Positions 7,001 through 13,991 of a stretch of 14,219 nt of DNA are shown here, piece by piece. Source of the DNA: Ignavibacteriales bacterium (GTDB taxonomy: Bacteria; Bacteroidota; Ignavibacteria; Ignavibacteriales; Melioribacteraceae); assembly GCA_016929735.1 (NCBI GenBank), contig JAFGID010000139.1:1-14219 (forward strand). The letters are read 5' to 3'. A model generated the notes under the pieces. It had not been told where the DNA came from. It saw nothing but the letters and a program-made list of their open reading frames with translations, and did no database searches. Both the position numbers and the translations under genes were made by a program. How positions within the stretch are numbered: position 1 is the first letter of the stretch; every line of letters starts with the position of its first letter.

Positions 7001-9007
7001 TATAACCATGCGCTCTTTCTAACAAAGAGACTGGATACAGTCTTAAACCAAACCCTTATAGATTATGAGGTTATCGTTGCCGATGATTGTTCTTCGGACA
7101 AAACGGTTAAAATATTGAAAAAATACGCAGAAATACCCAATTTTTCTTATTGGACAAATGAACAAAACAGCGGCTCGCCATTCAGGCAGTGGGTAAAAGG
7201 AATCAATAAATCCCGCGCAGAGATTATATGGATAGCAGAAGATGATGATTTCTGTGAGCCAGATTTCTTGGAATGTTTACTTCCCGCATTTGAATCTCCT
7301 GAGATATTGCTTGCTTACTGCAAATCACTCAGAGTAGATGACAAATCCGAAATCAAAGGAGACTACTCTGATTATCTAAACGACCTTTCAACCACCAAAT
7401 GGAATGATGACTATTTTAATAAAGCCCATGATGAAATAACCTCGGGTTTTGCTGTGAAGAATATCATACCAAATGTCAGTTCAGTTTTATTCCGCAAATT
7501 TGATGTGGCCGCCATTGAAAAAGAATTGTGTAGTTACCAGTTTGCGGGAGATTGGTTTTTTTATCTTAACGCAATCCAATGGGGCTCTGTTTATTACTGC
7601 TCTAAACCCCTTAATTACCACCGCAGACATAAAAATACACGCATGCACGAGGCGCTAGCAAAATTAACCTATTTCAAAGAAATTGAAAGAATTCACAAGT
7701 ATTGTATTGAAAATTTTGTTCTTGATGAAAAAACAATTGATGGTATGAAAAACAGGGTTTTGAATGAATTCCGACACTTATTTGGCTACAACCAAATTGA
7801 AAAGTTGGAAAAGAATTACTCATTAAAATATTTGGAAGAAAAAAAGCTTGAACAGACCTTCAACTACCCCTTGAATATTTTGATTGCAATTGATGGGTTC
7901 TATTTCGGAGGCGCTGAATTATTCCCTATCCGCCTGGCAAATCACATGTCGGAAATTGGCCACCACATTACTATTTTAAACACCAACGGCCTTCCGTCCG
8001 AAGAGCGGGTAAGGGGCATGGTATCTGATCAAATAAGGATTGTCGATGTCACAGACTACCATGAACAATCTATGTTCCTGAAAGAGGTGGTGTCTGAACA
8101 CCAAATAGATTTAATTAATTCACACGGATGGAATGCAGATTATTACATAAATAATAATATTGATGATCTGATCACCCCATGGGTTTCGTCCATGCACGGA
8201 CATCATGAATCACTTCTGCGCAAGGAAATGGGGCCTTATGATGTATTTCTTGAAGAAATGCCAAGGATGGTTGAAAGGGTCGATACATTTATCTATATTC
8301 ACCCCAAGAATTTGGAAGTGTTTGAAAAATTTCCACAAAAATCAAAAAGGCAATTGCAACAGATTCCTTTTTTAGGTATTTCCCCACATCTCCCTAAGCA
8401 AAAAAATATTCTTGGGCTGGGTATACCTCCGGATACCTTTATCTTGGGTATGGTAGCCAGAGGAATTAAGGAAAAAGGATGGGAAGAGGCGATTGAAAGC
8501 ATCAATATTATTAATAAAAAATCATCGAGAAATACACATTTGATAATAATTGGCGGTGGGGCGTACTTGGAAGAACTGCAAAGTAGTAATCAAGATGAAA
8601 AGGTCCATTTTATTGGATATAGCGATGAAGTACGCAGCTGGATGCAGACATTTCACGTGGGATTGCTGCCGACATATTACACATCCGAAACTCATCCCCT
8701 ATCAATTATGGAATACCTATCCTGTGGTATCCCGGTGATTTCGACGAAAATAGGAATGATACCTGAAATGCTGGATGCAAAAGGCAGCATTGCCGGCTAC
8801 CTTCTTGAACTGAATAATCAAGGAAAAACAGATCCGAAAGATATTTCTGAGTTTGTTTTGAGCTATATCAATAATTTTGACCTGTATGAGTCTCACCGCA
8901 AACATGCAAATACTGCGTTTGAAAAGCTTACCATCAATTCGTGTGTTAAGAATTACATTAATTTATACAGGCAAATATTGAATGGGAATTGTAAATATGG
9001 CGAATAA
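4055..9007 (+). CDS. Multidomain methyltransferase/WbsX/GT2/GT4 glycan enzyme
   Basis: This 1650-residue fusion has, in order, the following parts. (1) A Methyltransf_24-type SAM methyltransferase, about 20-220, with ELGTHTGNSY (65-74), AVDTWQGD, LLHIDG (146-151), LFHD and HGHGLGILGVG. (2) A coiled coil, about 230-305, ending in KASKAWKL. (3) Two NPDV-type repeats, 360-435 (NNPDV 367-371; YLDDYPDV 402-409). (4) A WbsX/GH99-like domain, about 475-820, with FYLPQFHQIPEN (479-490), CWANENWTR and AWNEWAEGAYLEP (790-802). (5) An unassigned segment, about 835-970. (6) A GT-A GT2 domain from VSIIIPSYN (976-984), with AEDDDF (1061-1066) carrying the metal-binding DXD. (7) A GT4 GT-B domain, about 1272-1640, with GGAE (1285-1288), MVARGIKEKGW and HPLSIMEYLSCGIPVIS. 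No signal peptide is visible, so it is presumably cytoplasmic. It would extend and methylate a glycan. ATG 4055 has a poor ribosome binding site; ATG 4109 (Met19), just before INPFEHP, is an equally plausible start. The 3' end overlaps the next gene. Confidence 0.88.
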   Translation: MKNLPNKVIEINEKRKTNMIKEINPFEHPICLEVPHRLVRPDAWVRHIPFAMYLVDILKPRMIVELGTHTGNSYCAFCQAVDNLSLETACFAVDTWQGDPQAGLYGPEVIEELRSYHDPKYGSFSTLMQTTFDEAVREFKDSTIDLLHIDGLHTYDAVKHDFETWLPKLSERSVVLFHDIMVSQDDFGVWKIWGELREKYPGFDFTHGHGLGILGVGKNQANLVQGIFRIDEKEQATFKKLFSFLGKRFEQELKLTQVEEILSKKDLYILDLKNHNQQLESENAQSEDLLAKCHNQLTQIKASKAWKLALFLRRVRKVVLPPNSLRARAFSKILAPVLKTLRERKIHHNLDLIRSSEFFDGDWYLHNNPDVRMKKFDPAVHFLLYGGFEGRDPGPNFNSQKYLDDYPDVIERNQNPLIHYIKFGCLEKRTIYKSYHFEYLDKKKKILEDLNEIEITQSFYERDVYYEDLEKTKTKLITFYLPQFHQIPENDKFWGKGFTEWTNLKQAKSFFEGHDQPKVPSDLGYYDLRDPEIMKRQAQLAKSHGLYGFCFYRYWFNGKEVLEKPLYQFLQNQAIDINFCICWANENWTRKWDGKENDILIKQEHNLEDDGRFLKNSIKFFKDPRYIKISNKPLLLIYNPKKLFDTQESILLWDQICKEDGFNGIYTIAIESLYPIKSKKYIPGFDAVTQFPPLQASLTNISNLVNFHAKFKGSVWDYREMIANFCLKPNKDIPTYRAVTPSWDNTARRGDHASIFINSHPKYYQYWLEKAIIFTKETHPEDSQFIFINAWNEWAEGAYLEPDQTSGYAYLNATSKAILNTEKTTNKTYRNGAIDVIFGKLGESDLEVIKIIRTLSKRTNIQIKFYSHSENKQLLVSELIHNVNYYASLGENNGVKIKEEILPSSSQGILLAGELSPEFIDAIAGSNRPVIRISDNINNSTQFKINYIPQEDLTEHYGVLSLLKKIWELTDIKPAVSIIIPSYNHALFLTKRLDTVLNQTLIDYEVIVADDCSSDKTVKILKKYAEIPNFSYWTNEQNSGSPFRQWVKGINKSRAEIIWIAEDDDFCEPDFLECLLPAFESPEILLAYCKSLRVDDKSEIKGDYSDYLNDLSTTKWNDDYFNKAHDEITSGFAVKNIIPNVSSVLFRKFDVAAIEKELCSYQFAGDWFFYLNAIQWGSVYYCSKPLNYHRRHKNTRMHEALAKLTYFKEIERIHKYCIENFVLDEKTIDGMKNRVLNEFRHLFGYNQIEKLEKNYSLKYLEEKKLEQTFNYPLNILIAIDGFYFGGAELFPIRLANHMSEIGHHITILNTNGLPSEERVRGMVSDQIRIVDVTDYHEQSMFLKEVVSEHQIDLINSHGWNADYYINNNIDDLITPWVSSMHGHHESLLRKEMGPYDVFLEEMPRMVERVDTFIYIHPKNLEVFEKFPQKSKRQLQQIPFLGISPHLPKQKNILGLGIPPDTFILGMVARGIKEKGWEEAIESINIINKKSSRNTHLIIIGGGAYLEELQSSNQDEKVHFIGYSDEVRSWMQTFHVGLLPTYYTSETHPLSIMEYLSCGIPVISTKIGMIPEMLDAKGSIAGYLLELNNQGKTDPKDISEFVLSYINNFDLYESHRKHANTAFEKLTINSCVKNYINLYRQILNGNCKYGE
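8984..8988 (+). promoter_or_regulatory. Ribosome binding site deciding the 8997 start
   Basis: GGGAA inside the last codons of the large gene lies eight bases before ATG 8997. The earlier in-frame ATG at 8982 overlaps this site and lacks its own, so 8997 is preferred. The resulting protein start, MANKLYIHIG, also matches the short leaders of the paralogs. Confidence 0.5.
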
Positions 9008-10163
9008 ACTTTACATACACATTGGTAGGCAAAAAACAGCAACAACTTCTCTTCAAATTTTTCTTGAAAAAAACCGCAAAAGGCTTCTAAATAAATATGG
9101 AATTCATCTGTCATGCATCGGGAAAAAAGATAACTACCTCTCATGCGCAAACCATGATTTGGGATGGGCACTAAATAAACAAGAATCTGAAGGTAAGCTT
9201 AAGGAATACCATGATACCCTTAGGAGTGAGGTTGAGTCAAACCCAAAAACATTAATTTCCTCAGAGTCGCTAGGCCCTTTCCCCAGGGAGCTAAAAGAAT
9301 TTCTCGATCCCATCGATGCAGATATATACATAATTGTGTACCTTCGCAGGCAGGATACATACCTGCAGTCAATTTATCATACAATCGTTTGCCATAATTC
9401 GTTTACAGGCACTTTTGAAAATTTTCTTGATAAGAAAAATGTTATTAATTATTACAGTTATTTGCGACTGGATGAAGATTATTTCACTTTTCTGAAAAAA
9501 TGGTCAAGAATTTTCGGAAAAGAGAAAATCATTGTCAGACCATTTGAACGCAAACAGCTCTATAAGGAAGATATTTTCAGCGATTTCCTGAAGATATTGG
9601 GGGTTGAGAATATCGAAAATTTTAAAGTACAAAAACCAGTGAATGTTTCTTTTGGAAGGGAGATGTTAGCATTTATCAGACAAATGAATATCCTTTTCAA
9701 GAAAAACAGTATAAACTTCAAACTCCCAAAAACTAGTAGTCTTCATGAACTTGAAAATATTCTGGCATTTCCAAAAAGCAATTTGATATCACCAATAAAA
9801 TCGATGGGAATTTTAAACGAACATCGAGAATCAAATTCAAAAATTGCAAGGGAGTTTTTAGGTCGTAAAGATGGGCTTCTGTTTCTTGATAAAGAGCCAG
9901 ATGTAAACGATCCATATAATGAAAATTTTTTCACAGAGGATGTATTTATTTCCATCGCTTCAGAATTTTTCCGTATTTACCAGGACGAAATGCTCCAAAT
10001 TGGAAACGTTCGATTCCTAAAAAAAACCGACCTTAATCTTGTTGATGAAAACAAAAAGCTGCGCATGGAGAATATTATTTTGAGGAGAAAATTGCAATCT
10101 TCAAAAAATATCAATGAATTTAAGAAAATTATAAGAAAAATAATTCACTGTATTAAAAAATGA
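8997..10163 (+). CDS. Sulfotransferase family protein (array copy 1)
   Basis: This protein has 388 residues from ATG 8997 (393 from ATG 8982). It is a predicted PAPS-dependent sulfotransferase. The 5'-phosphosulfate loop IHIGRQKTATTSLQ spans residues 7-20, with Ala15 where the next paralogs have Gly. The 3'-phosphate site VYLRRQDTYLQS (114-125) has Arg117 and Ser125 spaced by eight. LISSESLG in between matches the family's I-x-SSE strand. A GRKDGLLFLD motif near residue 290 resembles the RE-LFL element of the paralogs. The last 40 residues (ENKKLRMENIILRRKL and a Lys-rich end) form a probable coiled coil, suggesting oligomerisation or tethering. It overlaps the end of the large gene by 11 bases and the next gene by 4, so it is probably translated as part of one transcript. 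It is more diverged than the three copies after it. The acceptor is presumably the glycan made by its neighbour. Confidence 0.82.
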   Translation: MANKLYIHIGRQKTATTSLQIFLEKNRKRLLNKYGIHLSCIGKKDNYLSCANHDLGWALNKQESEGKLKEYHDTLRSEVESNPKTLISSESLGPFPRELKEFLDPIDADIYIIVYLRRQDTYLQSIYHTIVCHNSFTGTFENFLDKKNVINYYSYLRLDEDYFTFLKKWSRIFGKEKIIVRPFERKQLYKEDIFSDFLKILGVENIENFKVQKPVNVSFGREMLAFIRQMNILFKKNSINFKLPKTSSLHELENILAFPKSNLISPIKSMGILNEHRESNSKIAREFLGRKDGLLFLDKEPDVNDPYNENFFTEDVFISIASEFFRIYQDEMLQIGNVRFLKKTDLNLVDENKKLRMENIILRRKLQSSKNINEFKKIIRKIIHCIKK

Positions 10164-11182
10164 AAAAGTTATACATACACATTGGTACTTATAAAACCGG
10201 CACAACAACAATACAGCAAGGTCTTGCCTTAAACGAACGCGAATTAATGAATCATGGATACGTCTATGCATCGACGGCAAGAACTAGCGGGGATAACTTC
10301 AACCACCACAATCTTGTTCATTTTCTACATAATAATAAATTGTTCAAGGAAACGAAAGGCACCTGGGAGGAGTTGATTTTTGAAATAAAAAATAAAGAAT
10401 ATGAGAATTTCATCATTTCTTCCGAGATATTTTGTTCAATGAAGAAAGAGGAAATCGAGAAAATAAGGGATATCTTGCCTGCTGAAATAAGGGTAATCAT
10501 TGTATGTTACTTAAGAAGGCAGGACTTGATTCTGCAGTCAGTTTGGTCACAGTTAACTAAAAATAACATGAACAAAATGGATTTTAAGCCCTGGCTGAAA
10601 GCGGTAAATTACAAAACTGAATTCACTGACTATTTCCTGTTTTTAAAGAAATGGGAAGATGTTTTTTATCAGGAAAACATTAAGGTTAGAGTGCTGGAAA
10701 GAGATCAGCTTGAAGATGGTAATTTATTCAAGGATTTTCTTTCTGTTTGTGGAATTAAATTTGAATTCGACAAATTAAATCCTATCCCACTGTTGAATGA
10801 ATCCCCAAGCCACAAGACATTACATGCGATAAGATTGTTTAAAAAATATTACCCTAAAAAATTAAATTTGAAACAACTTAGGTATTTCAGCAATCTCATT
10901 CAAAAATACGCTGAAAAGAAAAATTGGAACAGATATAAATTATCTTTACTAAATAAAAAATTATCTAAAAAAATCCTTTCTTTCTATAAAGAGTCAAATG
11001 AACTGGTTGCCAAAAAGTATTTTAAAAGAGAAAATCTCTTTCTTGATGGGATAGAACCCTCCGGAATAAAAGATGAGAAGACTTCTGAATTATTAAATTT
11101 CGAATTAATTGGTTTGTTTTTTTATTTAATTGGTAAAGAAATTACTAATTTTTTATCAAACAAATTAAAATCCAACTCTTGA
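10160..11182 (+). CDS. Sulfotransferase family protein (array copy 2)
   Basis: This 340-residue protein starts in an ATGA overlap with the preceding stop and has no clear ribosome binding site, which points to translational coupling. The phosphosulfate loop YIHIGTYKTGTTTIQ is at 5-19. The HHNL element is at 49-52, followed by GTWEEL, FIISSE (84-89) and the 3'-phosphate site CYLRRQDLILQSVWSQ (116-131) with Arg119 and Ser127. Then come KVRVLERDQL, LFKDFLSVCGI and, near the C-terminus, FKRENLFLDG. These landmarks recur in the same order in the next two genes, so the group is paralogous. It lacks the C-terminal coiled-coil and Trp-containing tail of the two following copies. The two enzymatic motifs are intact, so it should be active. 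Codon use is strongly AT-biased. Confidence 0.83.
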   Translation: MKKLYIHIGTYKTGTTTIQQGLALNERELMNHGYVYASTARTSGDNFNHHNLVHFLHNNKLFKETKGTWEELIFEIKNKEYENFIISSEIFCSMKKEEIEKIRDILPAEIRVIIVCYLRRQDLILQSVWSQLTKNNMNKMDFKPWLKAVNYKTEFTDYFLFLKKWEDVFYQENIKVRVLERDQLEDGNLFKDFLSVCGIKFEFDKLNPIPLLNESPSHKTLHAIRLFKKYYPKKLNLKQLRYFSNLIQKYAEKKNWNRYKLSLLNKKLSKKILSFYKESNELVAKKYFKRENLFLDGIEPSGIKDEKTSELLNFELIGLFFYLIGKEITNFLSNKLKSNS

Positions 11183-11195
11183 TAAAGAAAGTATT

Positions 11196-12350
11196 ATGTT
11201 TGTAAAAACTAAAATTCTTAAAAGAGAGAAACAAATTTATATTCATATTGGGCTGCCAAAAACCGGGACCACAACAATACAAAAATCTTTGTATCAAAAT
11301 CAAGATATTTTTTTAAAGAACAACATATTAATTCCTGATATCGGAAAGTCTCATATGAACACGGGGAGCACCGTTCACCATAATCTCTACTGGGAATTAA
11401 CTGGCAACAGAAATTTTCGAAAAAATCTTGGTACATGGGACGATCTTATTAAAAAGATAAACATTTCAAACAATGAAAAAATAATAATTACTAGCGAGCT
11501 ATTTTTCTCCTTGCCCCAAAGAGAAATTAATAAAATCAAAAATTACTTTTTCGATTACAGCGTTCACATAATTGTATATCTACGCCGTCAAGATCTGTTT
11601 TTCCAATCAATTTGGAGTCAGCTAATTAAAGCAGGTTATAGAGATGATTATTATTTGGATTTTCATGATTGGCTTGAAGACAGAATGCTTTCAAAACAAT
11701 CTGATTTTGATGTTATATTAGAAAAATGGAGCAAAGTGTTTGGTACGAAAAGCATTATCGTGCGAATTCTGGAAAAAAGCCAAATTGAAGGAACTCTCTT
11801 TAATGATTTCCTGACTGCCTGCGATATTCAGTATAAAGCAGATTATGTTATTTCAAGGGACGCGAATATTTCCCCGGGAATAAAAACGCTGGTATTGATT
11901 CAAGAAATTAAAAAACGTCTAAAGTGCACTTCAAATACAAATGCAAGACAAAGGCTCTATTCAAGTTTACGGAGATATGGAGAAAAAAGGGGATGGGATA
12001 ATGAAAAGGCAAACTTGATTGACATGGAAATGTACAAAAAAATCACAGAAAGGTACAGGGAAGGAAATCAAAGAGTAGCACACAAGTATTTCAACAGAAA
12101 TCAGCTCTTTCTCGATACTTTTAAAGAAAAGGAAATAACGACTTTTTATCTAAAAGATTTTAAATCAGAAGAACTTTTTGATATGTTTGGTTTGTTTGCC
12201 CAGCGATTTTTAAATGAAAGAGAAAGCAATCAAAAACTAGAAAATTCGGAAGCAGATTATGAAAGCATTATGAAGCAGTTGGTACCCATTCAAGCCAGCC
12301 TCTGGTGGAAAATTCTTAACAAATTTCGTTTAATTAATAAGAAGAGATAA
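11196..12350 (+). CDS. Sulfotransferase family protein (array copy 3)
   Basis: This 384-residue protein begins 13 bases after the previous gene. ATG 11196 has only a weak AAAGAAAG upstream, and gives a leader about ten residues longer than in the other copies. The phosphosulfate loop YIHIGLPKTGTTTIQ is at 15-29, VHHNLYWEL near 60-68, GTWDDL at 79-84, IIITSE at 96-101, and IVYLRRQDLFFQSIWSQ at 126-142 with Arg130 and Ser138. It goes on with VRILEKSQIEG, LFNDFLTACDI, NISPGIKTL, ERYREGNQRVAHKYFNR and LFLD. The last 20 residues, after a short acidic helix, read IQASLWWKILNKF, a tail resembling those in the 12355 product and in the large protein. It is closest to the following gene: a 53-base block at 11865-11917 aligns without gaps to 12991-13043. 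All catalytic landmarks are kept. A PAPS-dependent glycan sulfotransferase is the best call. Confidence 0.83.
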   Translation: MFVKTKILKREKQIYIHIGLPKTGTTTIQKSLYQNQDIFLKNNILIPDIGKSHMNTGSTVHHNLYWELTGNRNFRKNLGTWDDLIKKINISNNEKIIITSELFFSLPQREINKIKNYFFDYSVHIIVYLRRQDLFFQSIWSQLIKAGYRDDYYLDFHDWLEDRMLSKQSDFDVILEKWSKVFGTKSIIVRILEKSQIEGTLFNDFLTACDIQYKADYVISRDANISPGIKTLVLIQEIKKRLKCTSNTNARQRLYSSLRRYGEKRGWDNEKANLIDMEMYKKITERYREGNQRVAHKYFNRNQLFLDTFKEKEITTFYLKDFKSEELFDMFGLFAQRFLNERESNQKLENSEADYESIMKQLVPIQASLWWKILNKFRLINKKR

Positions 12351-12354
12351 ACAC

Positions 12355-13500
12355 GTGAAACAAATCCTTTTACACATTGGACCTCATAAAACCGGAACAG
12401 GAACAATACAAAAGTCGTTATTTGAAAATAAAAACCAGTTATTGAATAACAATATTCTTGTGCCAAAAATTGGTGAAATTTCCACTAATATGTCAGGACA
12501 CCATAACCTCGTATGGGAAATGGTTAATAGAAAAATTTTTCGGAGAGAAAGAGGGACTTGGAACGAACTTGTCAATTTAATAAAGAATACGATACATGAA
12601 AAAATTATTATTACCAGTGAGGGTTTTTCACATTTCTCAGATAAAGAAATTGCGCTTATCAAAAAAAAGCTGGATAATATTGCAGATGATATTAAGATAA
12701 TCATATATCTCAGATACCAACCCTTAATATTACAATCTCAATGGTCACAGTGGGCCAGATACCATATCAATTTTTCTAAAAATTTTTATGAATGGTTGGA
12801 AGCCCTTAATTATTATTTTCCCTTATTTGATTACCAATTATTAATTGACAAATGGATGAATGTTTTTGGAAAAGAAAATATATTGGTTCGGGTACTTGAG
12901 CAAGGGCAGCTGGATGGGCCCCTCTTCCATGATTTTTTGTCTACCTGCGGCATAGAGAGACCCGGTATATATGCATGCCCTGAAAATTTTAATATTTCCC
13001 CTGGAATAAAAACCCTCACTATGATTCAGGAGATTAAGAAAAGAACCTCGCAAAAAATTAATAAACAAAAACAAATAAAAATAGTCTCATATGTTAGAGA
13101 ATTTGGATTAGATTATTTTGATGAACCGAAGATCAATCTGATAGATCGTGAAACCCATGACAGGATCATGGAACGCTACATGGAGAGCAACCGGAAAGTA
13201 GGGCAGGAATTTTTTGGAAGGGAGGAACTTTTCCTGGAACCTTTCCGAGAAAAGGAGCTGACTCGCTTTTCGGTTGAGGATTTTAAACCTGAAGAAATAT
13301 TGGATGCATTCGTTTTTACCATGGAAAAGATGTTCCCGGCTGGTGAAAAAAAGAACCAGAAAAAACGGCCGTCCTCAAATGATAATGATTATGATTCATT
13401 AAAGGCACAGCTGGATACCATCTACACAAGCCGTGGGTGGCAAGCTCTTGAGAAAATCAGCGCCGTACGCAGAAAAATACAGAAATTAATTAAATCTTAA
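12355..13500 (+). CDS. Sulfotransferase family protein (array copy 4, diverged site)
   Basis: This 381-residue protein starts at GTG 12355, four bases after the previous stop, with AAGAAGAG upstream as the probable ribosome binding site. The sulfotransferase landmarks are the loop LLHIGPHKTGTGTIQ (5-19), GHHNLVWEM (48-56), GTWNEL (67-72), IIITSE and the 3'-phosphate region IIYLRYQPLILQSQWSQ (116-132). Two positions differ from its siblings. The loop has Gly16 in place of Thr. In the LRRQD element, Arg121 and Asp123 positions are Tyr and Pro, while Arg120 and Ser128 are kept. The rest follows copy 3 closely (VRVLEQGQLDG, LFHDFLSTCGI, NISPGIKTL, ERYMESN, FGREELFLEPF). The C-terminal tail is DYDSLKAQLDTIYTSRGW followed by a basic helix. 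It is the last gene of the tight cluster. Function is likely sulfotransfer, with PAPS binding or acceptor choice perhaps altered. Confidence 0.8.
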   Translation: MKQILLHIGPHKTGTGTIQKSLFENKNQLLNNNILVPKIGEISTNMSGHHNLVWEMVNRKIFRRERGTWNELVNLIKNTIHEKIIITSEGFSHFSDKEIALIKKKLDNIADDIKIIIYLRYQPLILQSQWSQWARYHINFSKNFYEWLEALNYYFPLFDYQLLIDKWMNVFGKENILVRVLEQGQLDGPLFHDFLSTCGIERPGIYACPENFNISPGIKTLTMIQEIKKRTSQKINKQKQIKIVSYVREFGLDYFDEPKINLIDRETHDRIMERYMESNRKVGQEFFGREELFLEPFREKELTRFSVEDFKPEEILDAFVFTMEKMFPAGEKKNQKKRPSSNDNDYDSLKAQLDTIYTSRGWQALEKISAVRRKIQKLIKS

Positions 13501-13678
13501 AAAATAACTATATATAATACAAATATGTTCTTCAACACATAAGAACCAAAGTTATAAAATTTAGCTCTTTTTCCCGATTTATTATTTTAGCTCATAATAA
13601 TTTAAATAACCCTAATGTAGCATTGTATAACAAATTTTTTTAGAGAAGGGATTACCCTTTACCTTGTAAAAGTGAAAG
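13501..13678. other. AT-rich gap ending the sulfotransferase cluster
   Basis: This 178-base gap is very AT-rich. It holds one weak inverted repeat, GTTCTT-8-AAGAAC (13527-13546), without a T-tract, so a terminator is only conceivable. Near 13634-13651 a T run followed by GAGAAGGGA copies the arrangement in front of the methyltransferase gene at 3378, but here no usable start codon stands at the right distance. A base-composition change begins just after it. Confidence 0.4.
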
Positions 13679-13981
13679 ATGGATAAAAAGGATTGTTTGA
13701 TATCGGATGTCATCCCCACCTGTGTCAAAAGGGCTTACATTCGCCGCTGCCTGGCGTGCATGTGTAACCATGAAACGCGGTATTTTGAGTTCTCAATATT
13801 AGCCAAAGGCGCGGTTTATTACCGACTAAGCCAGATATCAGCTACACATCCTGAACTAGCCATACATGAGTCCGTGCTGCCGGATGATCGGGACTTCGCA
13901 GCCGCCTACAACTCCATCGCGTGCGATGTAAACAGTGAATTGTTGGCCTTTCTCAATGCGGGTGCCTTATGCAAGCCTTAA
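13679..13981 (+). pseudogene. Relic of a GT2 glycosyltransferase N-terminus
   Basis: A 100-codon frame reads like the first part of a GT-A family 2 glycosyltransferase after heavy mutation. SDVIPTCVKRAYIRRCLAC stands for the usual VSVVIPTYNR-x-x-Y-x-x-x-CL. RYFEFSILAKGA replaces the FE-(I/V)-(I/V)-VV-(D)-(N)-GS strand. LPDDRDFAAAYNSI corresponds to the GF-AAA-N-GI helix. ELLAFLNAGALCKP ends at a stop exactly where members carry the metal-binding FLNDDA element. The nucleotide-sugar Asp and the DXD are gone and the remaining two thirds of the enzyme is absent, so no activity is expected. The start codon at 13679 is arbitrary. It lies 11 bases upstream of the next sulfotransferase and is more GC-rich than the genes before it. 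If expressed it might act only as a leader for that gene. The identity is inferred from motif order only. Confidence 0.6.
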
Positions 13982-13991
13982 AGTAGGAATT

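Noticed and set aside
8982..8996. Earlier in-frame ATG (MGIVN) for the first array sulfotransferase
   Set aside because: It overlaps the GGGAA that best serves the ATG at 8997 and adds five residues absent from the paralogs. It cannot be excluded.
13527..13546. GTTCTT/AAGAAC hairpin after the last array gene as a terminator
   Set aside because: A six-pair AT-rich stem with an eight-base loop and no T-tract is too weak to call.
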